Assembly: GCA_963971575.1 (NCBI GenBank)
Contig: OZ020611.1
Coordinates: forward strand, 57,755,381-57,819,380
Source of the DNA: Liopterus haemorrhoidalis
Lineage: Eukaryota > Arthropoda > Insecta > Coleoptera > Dytiscidae
Reading direction: 5' to 3'
Length of the DNA stretch: 64,000 nucleotides
This document shows positions 1 through 10,230 of this stretch, piece by piece. The position numbers and the translations under genes were made by a program. Below the pieces are notes generated by a model. That model saw only the letters and a list, made by a program, of their open reading frames with translations. It was not told where the DNA came from and searched no databases. The stretch's first letter is position 1. Every line of letters starts with the position of its first letter.

Positions 1-125
1 CTTAAAAACCAGTAAAAGTATATCTCAGCATAACTTTTTATATTATCTACCTAAAGTATACAACAATTTTAGTAAATTCACAAATAATAACAATATTATT
101 GTCACCAAATCAAAAAAATAAATTA

Positions 126-806
126 CACAGCTCTACAAAAAAAAAAGGTCATACCCAGACATGCGATACATGGTTTCTGAAGTATTTTTGCTCGCTGATC
201 ACGAATCTGTGGTCGGTTTGTCTCCATCAAGTCCTCAAACCTTGCTAAGGTCAAATCCGAAATATTGATTATAAAAATCTAAAAAAATTCATATGGGGGT
301 TTTTGAGGTCGCTGATTACGAATCCAGTGTCCGTTTGACCTTATCAAGATAAGGTCAAAATCTGTTCAAGGTCAAATGGCCGAAACACCTCCAAAAATTC
401 TAAAAAAAATTACGGACACCCTTAAAAACTATGATAGCTAAAGACCTGCGGTCGGAATTTTATAATCCTGAGGTCCTAAATAGCCTTAGATTTCATTTTT
501 AAGAAAAAAAAATGTTTTGAAAAATTTCAAAAAATTCTATCATGAAAACGGTACAAGATAGATACCTGCAGTTTAAATATTTGAAATACGGACACTGGAT
601 TCGTAATCAGCGACCTCAAAAACCCCCATATGAATTTTTTTGATTTTTTTAATCAAATTTTCGGATTTGACCTTGATCCTGACCTTAGCAAGGTTTGAGG
701 ACCTGATGGAGACAAACCGACCACAGATTCGTGATCAGCGAGCAAAAATACTTCGGAAACCATGTATCGCATGTCTGGGTATGACCCTTTTTTTTGTAGA
801 GCTGTG
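126..806. mobile_element. 681-bp foldback (long-TIR) element flanked by TTA
   Basis: Two inverted arms, about 126-334 and 588-806, match base for base over most of their length. The outer ends read CACAGCTCTACAAAA and its complement. The element is flanked on both sides by TTA (123-125 and 807-809), which fits a 3-bp target duplication. The right arm has a roughly 10-bp insertion relative to the left. The core between the arms is not inverted and carries no coding frame. The CACAG terminus with a 3-bp duplication suggests a non-autonomous CACTA-like or Harbinger-like element. The superfamily is an inference; the inverted structure and the flanks are directly visible. Confidence 0.8.
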
Positions 807-812
807 TTATTA

Positions 813-1600
813 ACGAAATGGATTAAAACAGGTATAGAATTGCACAAAATTGTATAATATATTAATTAAAAACATTCTTATTTACAAATTTCTTTTTTAT
901 TTTAAATATTAATTTGGACTAAAATTAAAAGTAAAAATTAAAATTAAAATTTTACTATGACAGCAATGCACATTGCTCGAGTTATTTTCTGGTTTAGTAA
1001 GCCAATTACAGACTTTCAGTCTCAGTAGCGGTTATTATGCTAAACATCGAAGATGATGAGCATAATAATTAATAATGTATTTATTAAAATAAAAATATGT
1101 ATATATTTATGTAGCATATAGGGAATGTATGTTGCATTATTAAATAAATTAAATTAAATTAAATTCTTATGCAGTCAATAGTGAAGCGTCTGGCTTGCCG
1201 AATGGGTGCATCAACAGCTGCTTTCAGTTCGTCTGTGTTTACGGTTGAGAAGCCAAAACGTTACTCATCATGGATGTTTGTTCTTCTTCTATTAAATAAA
1301 CGACACAACTTTCACACATTCCCTTCATTCATCACACCTTCCCATACACTTTGACGAGTTGCCTATGAATTTCGGTAGGATGAGTGTTTTTTGCATTTAA
1401 AAACCGAATATCAGCGCGTATTTTGCAATCGGCGGGATTAGTAATGGACATAGCTGATATTAAATTAGCGCACAATATCGTCTACCTCTGCTAGCAATTT
1501 CAGATTGACTGACAACGTTGGTAAATCAGAGAAGACATTAGTCGATAAATCAACTACGGGGAACGCTATGCGCGGATAGAATGCGCAAACAGTTATTATT
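813..1600. other. AT-rich stretch with no recognisable gene
   Basis: This stretch is AT-rich with simple AAATT runs near 925-955 and 1145-1165. A 100-bp piece at about 1168-1270 read on the minus strand gives a short transposase-like peptide (key words ELKAAVDAPIRQ), but a stop lies just upstream and nothing longer supports it. I see no promoter, splice pair or RNA gene here. Confidence 0.5.
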
Positions 1601-1636
1601 TAAAAAATCAGCTGTGGCCACCACAGGACCGACCGC

Positions 1637-2071
1637 TATCATAAAGTACTTATATAAATTACATTCTAGCAGCAGAGTAGATATAACTTGACCTAATATT
1701 TTCTAACAGAGATATTATTTATCATGACCATGGAAACGTTACAAATAAATATGAAAAAATTGAGACTGAAAAAATTTCGAAAAATTTTACAGAAATTATT
1801 CGAAAATTTCCGTTTTATCAAAAAACATCTCAAATAAAAGTTATTAGTTATTGCTTTTATAGAAACTTTTGTTTTATAAATTTTTTCGAGATATTTTTCT
1901 GTTGTGAAATATTCGCAAAAATCTTAAAATCAACACGAGTAAACTCCCATTTTTAATCAACCGATTTTTACCAAAAGTTGATCAACTAATGCCATTGACG
2001 GCAGAAGCTTAAATATGAAGTTTCATAAAAATCCTTTCAGCCGAATTTGCTCTGCAGGTGTACACAGACAG
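1637..2071 (+). repeat. Left arm of 435-bp palindrome
   Basis: This arm is an almost exact reverse complement of 2557-2991 and both arms are 435 bp long. The difference seen by eye is a few substitutions, for example around 1950-1960 against 2670-2680. The near identity means the inversion is recent or maintained by gene conversion, or it is an assembly artefact. Confidence 0.9.
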
Positions 2072-2556
2072 TCCGTCTGTCCGTCTGTCCGTCTGTCCGT
2101 CTGTCCGTCTGTCCGTCTGTCCGTCTGTCCGTCTGTCCGTCTGTCCGTCTGTCCGTCTGTCCGTCTGTCCGTCTGTCCGTCTGTCCGTCTGTCCGTCTGT
2201 CCGTCTGTCCGTCTGTCCGTCTGTCCGTCTGTCCGTCTGTCCGTCTGTCCGTCTGTCCGTCTGTCCGTCTGTCCGTCTGTCCGTCTGTCCGTCTGTCCGT
2301 CTGTCCGTCTGTCCGTCTGTCCGTCTGTCCGTCTGTCCGTCTGTCCGTCTGTCCGTCTGTCCGTCTGTCCGTCTGTCCGTCTGTCCGTCTGTCCGTCTGT
2401 CCGTCTGTCCGTCTGTCCGTCTGTCCGTCTGTCCGTCTGTCCGTCTGTCCGTCTGTCCGTCTGTCCGTCTGTCCGTCTGTCCGTCTGTCCGTCTGTCCGT
2501 CTGTCCGTCTGTCCGTCTGTCCGTCTGTCCGTCTGTCCGTCTGTCCGTCTGTCCGT
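2072..2556. repeat. (TCCGTCTG)n microsatellite, about 60 units
   Basis: 485 bp of uninterrupted 8-bp repeat, an alternation of GTCC and GTCT. It sits between the palindrome arms. All six frames stay open because the unit has no stop codon and 8 is not a multiple of 3, so predicted proteins here are not real. Confidence 0.98.
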
Positions 2557-2991
2557 CTGTCTGTGTACACCTGCAGAGCAAATTCGGCTGAAAGGATTTT
2601 TATGAAACTTCATATTTAAGCTTCTGCCGTCAATGGCATTAGTTGATCAACTTTTGGTAAAAATCGGTTGACTGAAAATGGGAGTTTACTCGTGTTGATT
2701 TTAAGATTTTTGCGAATATTTCACAACAGAAAAATATCTCGAAAAAATTTATGAAACAAAAGTTTCTATAAAAGCAATAACTAATAACTTTTATTTGAGA
2801 TGTTTTTTGATAAAACGGAAATTTTCGAATAATTTCTGTAAAATTTTTCGAAATTTTTTCAGTCTCAATTTTTTCATATTTATTTGTAACGTTTCCATGG
2901 TCATGATAAATAATATCTCTGTTAGAAAATATTAGGTCAAGTTATATCTACTCTGCTGCTAGAATGTAATTTATATAAGTACTTTATGATA
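2557..2991 (-). repeat. Right arm of 435-bp palindrome
   Basis: Inverted copy of 1637-2071. It ends at TTTATGATA, just before the hairpin and ACCGACC motif that the left copy retains, so the inverted copy lacks its own terminus and the second microsatellite starts directly at the breakpoint. Confidence 0.9.
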
Positions 2992-3179
2992 GACGGACAG
3001 ACGGACAGACGGACAGACGGACAGACGGACAGACGGACAGACGGACAGACGGACAGACGGACAGACGGACAGACGGACAGACGGACAGACGGACAGACGG
3101 ACAGACGGACAGACGGACAGACGGACAGACGGACAGACGGACGGACGGACGGACGGACGGACGGACGGACGGACGGACG

Positions 3180-3246
<67 letters not shown>
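2992..3246. repeat. (GACGGACA)n grading into (GACG)n and (GACA)n
   Basis: The array has three zones: about 150 bp of the 8-bp unit, then roughly 40 bp of pure GACG, then roughly 65 bp of pure GACA. Its polarity is opposite to the array at 2072-2556. The zonation suggests separate slippage expansions of two point-mutated 4-bp units. Confidence 0.95.
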
Positions 3247-3247
<1 letters not shown>

Positions 3248-3377
3248 TCATGCTAAAAATAGTCAAAACGTTATGTAGGGATCTCAATTTGTGGAGATCC
3301 ATCGAAATCTCGAAACGTCAAAATTGGTATGATCACAATACCTCCCTTATATATGTTGGCGGTCGGTAAAAATGACC

Positions 3378-3600
3378 CTCATATTTTGTTTTACTTGTGT
3401 TGATCCTAAGCCCTGCTGTATGAGCAAATATGTCCAGCTCATTCAGTTTGTTTTGCATATCATGGAGTGATTGGGCTAGTAGACAGAGATCATCAGCGTA
3501 GTTCAGGTCTTCTATGCGAGTGGTAGATTCCACTGGAAGCCTCTTTATGAGGAGTTTGTTGCACGTAAGATTGCATCTATGGTAATATATTATAGTATAA
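3378..3600 (-). pseudogene. LINE reverse transcriptase fragment (YADD region)
   Basis: The minus strand encodes about 70 residues with an intact RT catalytic box (EDLNYADDLCLL) followed by the conserved GLRINTSKTK that normally lies about 35 residues downstream. The frame opens at about 3600 with no stop and runs out into the DINE-like tail near 3375. No endonuclease or upstream RT motif is present, so this is a small fragment of a non-LTR retrotransposon. The relic at 4010-4390 looks like the C-terminus of the same type of element, but on the opposite strand. Clade not resolved. Confidence 0.75.
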
Positions 3601-4005
3601 TATTTAATAGCAACGTTAAGTGTGTACTGTTATATCGACGAGGCACGTGCAATATATCCTAAGTGATATAGACATAGTTTGTCAGTAAACTCTTTTACTT
3701 GCATACCCATTAATTTATTATTTCTACAATATAGTCTAGTTATTTAGATGGGCTATGTTCGGCGCAAATAACCATAGTTGGTGTACGACAAAAATTTTAA
3801 CTAACTAAAAATAATATACCATACACAAAACAGAAACTAGCTCCATTTTATAGGAACTATTGAAAGTATTAAAACTGGGCATTTAGAACTTTTTTCTGAC
3901 AATTTTATGTTATTTATTCAGATATATCAAAAACTGAGTTTTTGATAAATTTTCGAAGAGTAAGAATTTTCGTATTAAAAATGTCAGTTAGGAGGTACTG
4001 AATGC
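3601..4005. other. AT-rich stretch with nothing recognised
   Basis: Between the RT fragment and the LINE C-terminal relic I see no open frame above noise, no repeat structure and no RNA gene. Confidence 0.4.
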
Positions 4006-4009
4006 GCAT

Positions 4010-4390
4010 CGTCGATATACCTGGGAGATGTGGTTGGTAAATGAAACAGTATCCAATAAATTACAAGTGATTGTCAACAAATGATTAAGAAGGATAATGG
4101 AAATCCATTGGCCTGATATCGTAAGCTGCTAAGAACTATGGTGAATAACCAAATAGTAAGAGATCGGATATGAGATACGTTTACGCAAATGGATATTACT
4201 GGGACACATAATTAGGTGAAATCCTGCCAACATAAGCAGACAGGCTTATTATTGGAACCCGCAAGGGAAAAGAGCGAAAAAGAGGTGCACAATGGAGGAG
4301 GAACTGCGTGAAATTGGAAAGTCGTGGGGCGAAATTAAGACCTTAGCCCAGAACCATACCAGATGGAGGTGTTTTATTGATACCTTTTTC
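4010..4390 (+). pseudogene. Decayed C-terminus of a LINE ORF2
   Basis: One frame with several stops reads as the end of a LINE polyprotein. Recognisable words are NKLQVIVNK, LRRIMEIHWPDIVSC, EIRLRKW, LLGHIIR, YYWNPQGKR, SWGEIKTLAQN and TRWRCFID. This order (K-LRRI--I-WPD, R-R-W-WLGH, W-PQGKR, W-E---LA-----WR) is the signature of the tail of widespread endonuclease-RT elements. At least four in-frame stops and the lost GRP after KR make it non-functional. It ends next to a (TA)n run at 4407-4439. Confidence 0.75.
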
Positions 4391-4403
4391 TGTTGAGTAG
4401 GAA

Positions 4404-4406
<3 letters not shown>

Positions 4407-4439
<33 letters not shown>
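4407..4439. repeat. (TA)n microsatellite
   Basis: A run of alternating T and A that provides the TA target at 4438-4439 used by the neighbouring mariner. Confidence 0.95.
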
Positions 4440-4440
<1 letters not shown>

Positions 4441-5247
4441 GAGGGCTATTTTTTTTTTCAAGGTCCGTTGAGTTAACAAAATCAAACAAGGGTAATAAGA
4501 AAAGTTTTAATATACATAAGAGTTATTCATGCATCTAAATTATTTCTCAACGTTGTTCTCACCAACATTAAGACATTTGTTGTAACGGGAAACCAGTTTT
4601 TGTATATTATCCTCATACCATGTTGCCGCCTGTGTTCTCAGCCAATCTTGCACACTGGATTGCAGCCCCTCATTCTGCGCAGCTGGAACGTTAGGACAGA
4701 AGTCATTCGCTGTTTATTGTGAACGTCTCTAAGATGTTTGAAATTTACGGTAGCCGAGTTTTACTGTAACAATGCCATAAAGAGCTGACCGAGAAATCTG
4801 AGGAAAATCAACAGAGTTTAGAAATTGTGAACCGTCGATGCTCACGAATCACTTTATCGATAATTTCGTCTATTGCTGCCGACTTCCTTCCCTGACCCCC
4901 ATCATCATGGAAATCAGTTCGTCCTTCCCGAAAACACCTTCAAAATTTTCGCACTACACTATCACTCGTAATATGGAATTTTCCCTGTACACAATACGCA
5001 ATTCTCGATGAATTTCGGCCGCACTGTTGCCTTTTGCTTGTAGGAGTCGCATCACAGTGCGCAACTCGTGGGATCTTCGATTGTAGAAGCCATGGTAAAA
5101 CAACCACACATCAAAACTACGGCACGAAATGGCCGAACCGATTGGGAGGTACTGACAAATAGATTGCTAAACACTACTACGCAAGCGCTGCTTAACAATG
5201 GCAACTGAGTTTTCATAGCCAACCTAACGGAACTTGAAAAGCCCTTG
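4440..5247 (-). mobile_element. Internally deleted mariner element
   Basis: The ends are inverted repeats: CGAGGGCTATTTTTTTTTTC at the left, and GAAAAGCCCTTG closing the right, with the shared core CAAGGTCCGTT / CAAGTTCCGTTAGG further in. TA lies on each side (4438-4439 and 5248-5249), the mariner target duplication. The length is 808 bp against roughly 1.3 kb for a complete mariner. It carries the broken transposase at 4541-5093. Confidence 0.85.
4541..5093 (-). pseudogene. Mariner transposase, N- and C-termini joined, catalytic domain deleted
   Basis: The start ATG is at 5093. The N-terminal helix-turn-helix region is recognisable across frameshifts (words NSAAEIHRELRIVY, SDSVVRKF, GRTDFHDD, REHRRFTISKL). 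The sequence then jumps to the extreme C-terminus (VQDWLRTQAATWYED, LVSRYNKCLNVGENNVEK, stop at 4541-4543). The middle third, which should hold the D,D34D catalytic triad, is absent, so the element depends on other copies for movement, if it moves at all. At least five stops or shifts are present. Confidence 0.8.
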
Positions 5248-5249
5248 TA

Positions 5250-6377
5250 TATATACGAGAATAATCAAATATTAGATACATTCAACTCTTACCGATTGGA
5301 ATTTGTGTTTTCAAATCGCACTCCTATAAAAATATTATTAATTCGTAGTATATAGTTACATAGTGATATAGCATTTTTATAGGATTGGATTATAAAAGGA
5401 TTGAGGAATAATAAATTGTGTTATTCCTAAAATATTTTGAAAAATTAAATGTAAATATTTTAAGCATAAATATAATATTTAAGAGAAAGGCTTCAAATTT
5501 GTTACATCAGGGGACCTGAGTAATATTACTCCGACTTTGAGATAGGATTCCAATATTTAAATCAAAGAACGCCCTTTTATTTTAAAATAATTTTTTATTA
5601 AATTTCGTGGACAGCCGGATTGGCAACAGCTGTATTTGACAAGTTTCTCTGCAGCCTTCTGAGGAAGGAGAGAGGACAACCGTCCACCCCAAGATTGTGA
5701 TAATATTACTTTCTTTCACAGAAAATATTAAAAAAGCGACTTTAAAATTTTATCTTAAATTTCTTTGTACGGACAGTTTTCACTTCACAAGAGAGTCCGT
5801 TCCTATGTTTGTTTAAATCTAATTTGTACGTACGTCGGAACAATTATGGAAGGTTCCTATCTAACTACAGTTGTTCAATTGTTTGTCTTAGTATATAGGG
5901 AGTTCCAGTTAATTGCTGTCTCACTTATTATTATAGGTACAGATCCGGTTAAATAGACAAAGTTGGAGTATTTTTAATAAGAAATATTAAGCAAAAGTTA
6001 AAAGAACATTTTATCATTTCACTTTTTTAAATGGAACACCTTTATATTTTTGGATACCACATCTACAAGAAAAAAATTGAACCTTTAAAATTTTTACAAG
6101 TAGATCTTGAAATAATAATATACTATTTATAGAATTAACAAATATATGTAAAGAACTCTTGCCTATTTTTGAAAAGAAAAAAGCAAATTTGATAAAGTTA
6201 TGTAAAATTAACGTGATACCTCCAGAATACCATGGTAAAATTTACTTCCCGTAGATAAACTGTAGAAGAACGCTATTCCCGAACCAGCGACTTCAGAAAT
6301 TGAATCAGGGAATGAGATGGAGCAGTTCCTTGTTATTATTATTTTTTTTTTTTTGTCTTAACTTTTTTCTTGAATTC
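5250..6377. other. 1.1-kb AT-rich stretch with no gene recognised
   Basis: I see only AT-rich sequence. A more GC-balanced patch at 5605-5700 holds no frame or repeat I can name. A short frame at 5765-5956 has no recognisable motif. Confidence 0.4.
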
Positions 6378-7257
6378 CGGGTTTACATTGGTAGAGTAAC
6401 AGAGCTAGTAACTATCCCTGTATAAACAGTTGACAATGTGGCTAGTAGAGTACTAGCTTCTAGTAGTTGGGCTAGAATAGCAGCTAGCTCGTCGACGTAT
6501 TTACTAGCTACTATCTTTTCCACCACTACGCAAAATTTATTCATTTCAAATTGGCGGCAAGTGGTAATCTGTCATAACAAACAGAAAAAAAAAAAAACCA
6601 TATCAGGTAAGTTACAATTTATTTACATAAATTGCGTAACATTGATTTATTAATTGATGATTTCTGAAATCATCTGTGAAATAGATGCCTTTGATACACG
6701 AAAAAGATGTTGTAGACTACTATAACTATTTCCTGTGGCTAGGAAATTAAACGTTAGTTCCAATTTTATTCTTGATGGAATCGCATCCCTTATTAGTGTA
6801 TCAGTTCGTTGTATTAATGTACTAACTAAATTTAATAGCCTATTAAAATCATCTGGTGTCATTCTTAAACAAAGTCTGTACTCCTTTTGATCTTCCACGG
6901 CTAATTCACGAAATAGAAGGGCTGATGTGCCATGGGTAGCTCTTCTATCAATCCATTTTTTAACCCATTTTCGTTTAGGCTTATATTCTGTACCGATTAC
7001 TTCAATAAGACAATCAGTTATTTCCTCCACAAGAAATTATGTAATACAAAATACAATTTTTTTAATAGCAGCACGACGGCGACGATGTATATTCATATTC
7101 ATGAACTATTTTTTGCAAAAAGATAATTGAACAACAAAATCACAGTGAAGATGTCAAATGTGTTTTGACACTTACTATCCAGAAAATAAGATAGTAGAGT
7201 AGAGCGCGCAGTACTTACGCTAGTTACTAGCTCTTTTACTCTATCAATGTAACCCCG
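6378..7257 (-). mobile_element. PIF/Harbinger-type element with partial transposase
   Basis: Terminal inverted repeats of about 36 bp: left CGGGTTTACATTGGTAGAGT, right complement CGGGGTTACATTGATAGAGT, continuing with AGCTAGTAACT in both. The length is 880 bp, short for a complete Harbinger (usually above 2 kb). It encodes the N-terminal part of a HARBI1-like nuclease on the minus strand. I could not see a clean 3-bp TWA duplication at the flanks. The left subterminal region is unusually dense in CTAG. Confidence 0.8.
6650..7102 (-). pseudogene. Harbinger transposase, N-terminal half only
   Basis: The likely start is the ATG at 7102, giving MNMNIHRRRRAAIKK, followed by one in-frame stop (about 7035-7040). 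The frame then stays open for about 126 residues. Visible family features: the conserved W near KRKWVKKWIDRR, LFREL, FRMTPDDFN-like LRMTPDDFNRLLNLV, and LATGNSYSSLQHLFRVSKASIS, which is the LATG-SY--L---FRVG-STIS block of HARBI1-type proteins. The reading ends with EIIN and a stop at 6650, before the DDE catalytic half. It is a deletion derivative. Confident in family, not in activity. Confidence 0.85.
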
Positions 7258-7301
7258 ACATAAGATTTGTTTGTTTTAAGTAAGGATTTAAGTTAATGTG
7301 A

Positions 7302-7302
<1 letters not shown>

Positions 7303-7349
<47 letters not shown>

Positions 7350-7350
7350 T
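7303..7350. repeat. (TTA)n microsatellite, 3' tail of LINE
   Basis: About 15 units of TTA directly at the 3' end of the minus-strand LINE, where (AAT)n serves as its tail. Confidence 0.9.
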
Positions 7351-7538
7351 GTTTTGAAACAGGCGGTTACAAGCCGATAATGTTTTAGATCGAAGTATAG
7401 TATACATAAATATAAGTATACAGAATATACATACAGTGTACAGAATACAATGTAATATTTACATATATAAAAAAATAAAACAATTATAAAACATATAAAA
7501 CATTTGTTACATATACATATTGATGAACATTATTTGTG

Positions 7539-9860
7539 TTAGGGTAACTTATCTAAGTGGTTTTTAAACGTGTTTGTGTTATTGCATGAAACAGCAGAAA
7601 CGGGTAAACTGTTCCATGCGTCAACCACACGGTTGCATAGAAAATGCTGCCTGCAAGACTTTTTAAATTTATCCTTTTTTAATTTGTATGAATGACCTCT
7701 GAGTTGATTATTATTTAAGTTAAATAATAATGTCATATCAACCGAGTATGCACCTTTTAAAATTTTGAAAGTCTCGATGAGGTCGCCATGCTCTCGCCTT
7801 TTTCGTAAGGTGGTTAACTTTAACTTGTTTAACCTGTCTGCGTATGATAAGTTCCGAAGTGCAACAGGCAACCGAGTGGCAGTCTCTGAATTTTCTCCAA
7901 GGTGTTGATGTCTTTTAACAAATACGGAGACCAAACTGCAATGCCGTATTCAAAGATGGGTCTGACGTATGTGTTGTATTTAGGATATACAGAACTGAGT
8001 TTGTTTTTTTACCACTTTGACTATTTGCGAAGACTACTTTAAATCATTTCTTATGGTAATGCCTAAATCTAATTGTTCCTTCACAGACTTAAGTTCAGTT
8101 CCTTGGAGGTGGTAAGTGAGGAGGGGATTAGATGAACCTATTTGTAGCACTGTGCACTTTGATTTATTTACACTAAGCAGCCACTGATCACACCATTTAT
8201 GTAAGGGAACGAGATCAGTTTTTAAACTATGGAAGTCTGTTAAGGGGTTATTATAAAATTTGATGTCATCGGCGTAACAGGCGGACGGCGATTTAAAGCG
8301 AAGTAGAAGGTCATTTAAATAAATAATAAACAGCACAGGCCCTAATACAGAACCTTGGGGCACACCGCTTGGCACTTCTTTGTGGGATGAAAATTCACTG
8401 CCAATTCGCACTCTGAACGTTCTATTGATCAAGAAACAGTCTATCCACTTTAATAGGAGGCCACGAATACCGTAGTGTTCTAACTTCGAAATCAGCTTTT
8501 TTACTGGAACACGATCAAACGCTTTTTCAAAATCAATATATATAACATCGGTTGGTTTTCTCGTGTCCTTGTTAAGGGTCCAGTCATTTAGACATTTGAG
8601 TAAGTTTGTGCTAACGGAACGACCAGGTATAAATCCGTGTTGTTTTTCCGACAATACACTATGTTCATTTAAGAAGTTTAGAACATTATCCACTATAATT
8701 CTTTCCATTATCTTGTATATAATACATGTCAAGCTGATGGGGCGATAATTTGCTACGTTAAATTTGTCGCCTTTTGTGTATATTGGCGTAACATCAGCAG
8801 TCTTCCAATCCTCAGGTATAATTGACTCTTCAATGGATCTATTCATTAAAGTGGAAAGATTTGTAGAAAGACTATGACGGCATTCTTTGAGAAACAGTGG
8901 ATGAAATTCATCAGGAAGGAGATGTATTTGTGATTAGGTTAGGTTAGGTTCAATTTCTTCAGTTTTGAAATCTATATTGTTTAGGGAATCAGATACTCGT
9001 AAGTTGTCAGGTATTGTTGGTGGTTCACCATCAGGCTCTCGGGTGTACACTGAGTGGAATTGAGTTGCGAAAAGTTCGGCCACTTCTTTGCCATCTTTTA
9101 CAATGTTTCCGTCTGTGTCTTTCAAGCTGAGACTGACTTTGGACACTACTTTTTGTCTAACATATGTATAAAAGCTTTTCTTCCCTGCTTGAAATAGGTT
9201 TTCTTCGAACTTTCGGCGCTGTTGTCTCAATATCAATGTTAGCTTGTTTGCTGCTCTTTTATAATTTGTGTACGCTAGATCAGTCCTGATTCGTCTGTAT
9301 TTATCCCACTCATGCTTTTTGGCACTTATTAATTTCTTATGGTCAGGCAATAACCAAGCTTTATTTGTACGCTTAATAGTTTTCAGCGGAACGTATTTTT
9401 TTCTGATTGTGTGAAACATATCCCTATGTTCAGCCCACGATTTAATGTTTGTTACGGTGTTACTGATGTATTCGTTTATAACTTTATAATTTGCTTTCCA
9501 GTAGTTATGTTTTCGATGCTCATTGTTACCTTTAGCAGTTAGAATTACCTCTGACTTTGCGAGTAAAACAGCATGGTCGCTTAGTCCAAAAGTAGGAAAA
9601 TATTCCACAGTACTTAAGAGTGACTCCTCATTTGAAAATATCAGATCTAGCGTGGATGGCCTGTTGTTAGTTCTGAAACGTGTTGGTTTGGTGACAAATT
9701 GAAACAGATTTGATTCTATGAACATGTTAATAAAATTTGCTTGATTGCTGAGTCCTTCATTTAATGTCCGGATATTTAAAGTCACCAAAAATAAGCACAG
9801 TGTCTTTATGGCTAGCAGATACAAGAGCGGTATTAAGCAGCAGATCATCTTCGGCAGCAA
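7539..9860 (-). pseudogene. LINE ORF2: end of endonuclease, reverse transcriptase, C-terminal domain
   Basis: From 9860 to 8034 one frame is open except for a single TAA at 8934-8936. It holds the endonuclease SDH box (TFGLSDHAVLL), then RT motifs in order: DWKTADVTPIYTKG, NYRPISLT, KQHGFIPGRS, YIDFEKAFDRV, PSGVPQGSVLGPVLF, SACYADDIKF and a thumb region. The catalytic YADD is intact. After 8034 the frame breaks twice (words YVRPIFEYGIAVWSPYLL lie in another frame) and resumes at about 7890-7539 with RLPVALRNLSYADRL, RGHSYKL and NRVVDAWNSLP. A complete enzyme cannot be made. The stop at 8934 lies in a short (TTAGG)3 tract that appears to replace a few residues between endonuclease and RT. Confidence 0.88.
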
Positions 9861-10230
9861 TATTTGGAGGACGATAGATACAGCTTAGTGTGAACAAAAA
9901 TTTGGATTCATAAAATATTTTTAGCCAAGCAGACTTCACTGACTCTGTATTATAAAATTCATCAGAAACAGCTATGAATCCTATTCTAGAATCAAGGTAA
10001 ACAGCAATTCCTCCATCCTTCTTATGTTCTCTGTCCTTTCGAAGCAGTAAATAATTAGGCAGAGAGTAAAGAGCATCAGGAATGTTAGGCTTCAACCAGG
10101 TTTCAGTAATTATTATAAATGTAGGTTGCTTATGGTGTACAAATTCAGTGATTTCATCAAATTTTGTGAAAATTGCAGCGGTATTAGTGTACATAAAGGA
10201 TATATCGGTAAGAGAATCGTGTGGATGTTT
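9757..10230 (-). pseudogene. LINE ORF2 N-terminus, APE-type endonuclease
   Basis: The frame begins just past the ORF1 stop (words HDSLTDISFMYTNTAAIF, FDEITEF) and carries the endonuclease blocks ITETWL, KDREHKKDGGIAVYL, CIYRPPN and LIFGDFKYPDI. In active enzymes the last block is usually GDFN; here it is GDFK. A frameshift at about 9757-9765 moves the following TLNEGLSNQANF into the frame of the downstream RT part. It overlaps the neighbouring frame only because of that shift. It would nick target DNA in the nucleus if intact. Confidence 0.85.

Larger units (their letters stand above)
1601..3372. mobile_element. Palindromic pair of DINE-1/Helentron-like elements with (GTCY)n cores
   Basis: The left part (1601-2071) begins with a hairpin (CTGTGGCCACCACAG, 1612-1626) followed by ACCGACCGC, and runs to the start of a microsatellite. 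The same 435 bp reappear inverted at 2557-2991, separated by 485 bp of (TCCGTCTG)n. A second array, with polarity opposite to the first, then leads into a tail (3247-3372) ending GGCGGTCGGT, the complement of the ACCGACCGCC near the left end. The clean copy at 51800-52301 has the same tail and the same left part joined by a short (GACA)n array, so this locus reads as one element with an inverted second copy inside its array. Subterminal inverted repeats, a hairpin near one end and a GTCY core are the described layout of DINE-1/HINE elements. No protein is encoded; reading frames over the arrays are artefacts. Confidence 0.75.

Noticed and set aside
1169..1354. 61-codon plus-strand frame and a possible minus-strand transposase peptide
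   Set aside because: The plus frame has no motif. The minus peptide is about 33 residues, preceded by a stop, and too short to assign.
2009..2619. Long open frames of about 180-196 codons on both strands
   Set aside because: They are translations of the 8-bp microsatellite, open in every frame, flanked by palindrome arms; no real protein composition.
2937..3369. Open frames of 121-127 codons on both strands
   Set aside because: Same cause: the second microsatellite array plus the noncoding element tail.
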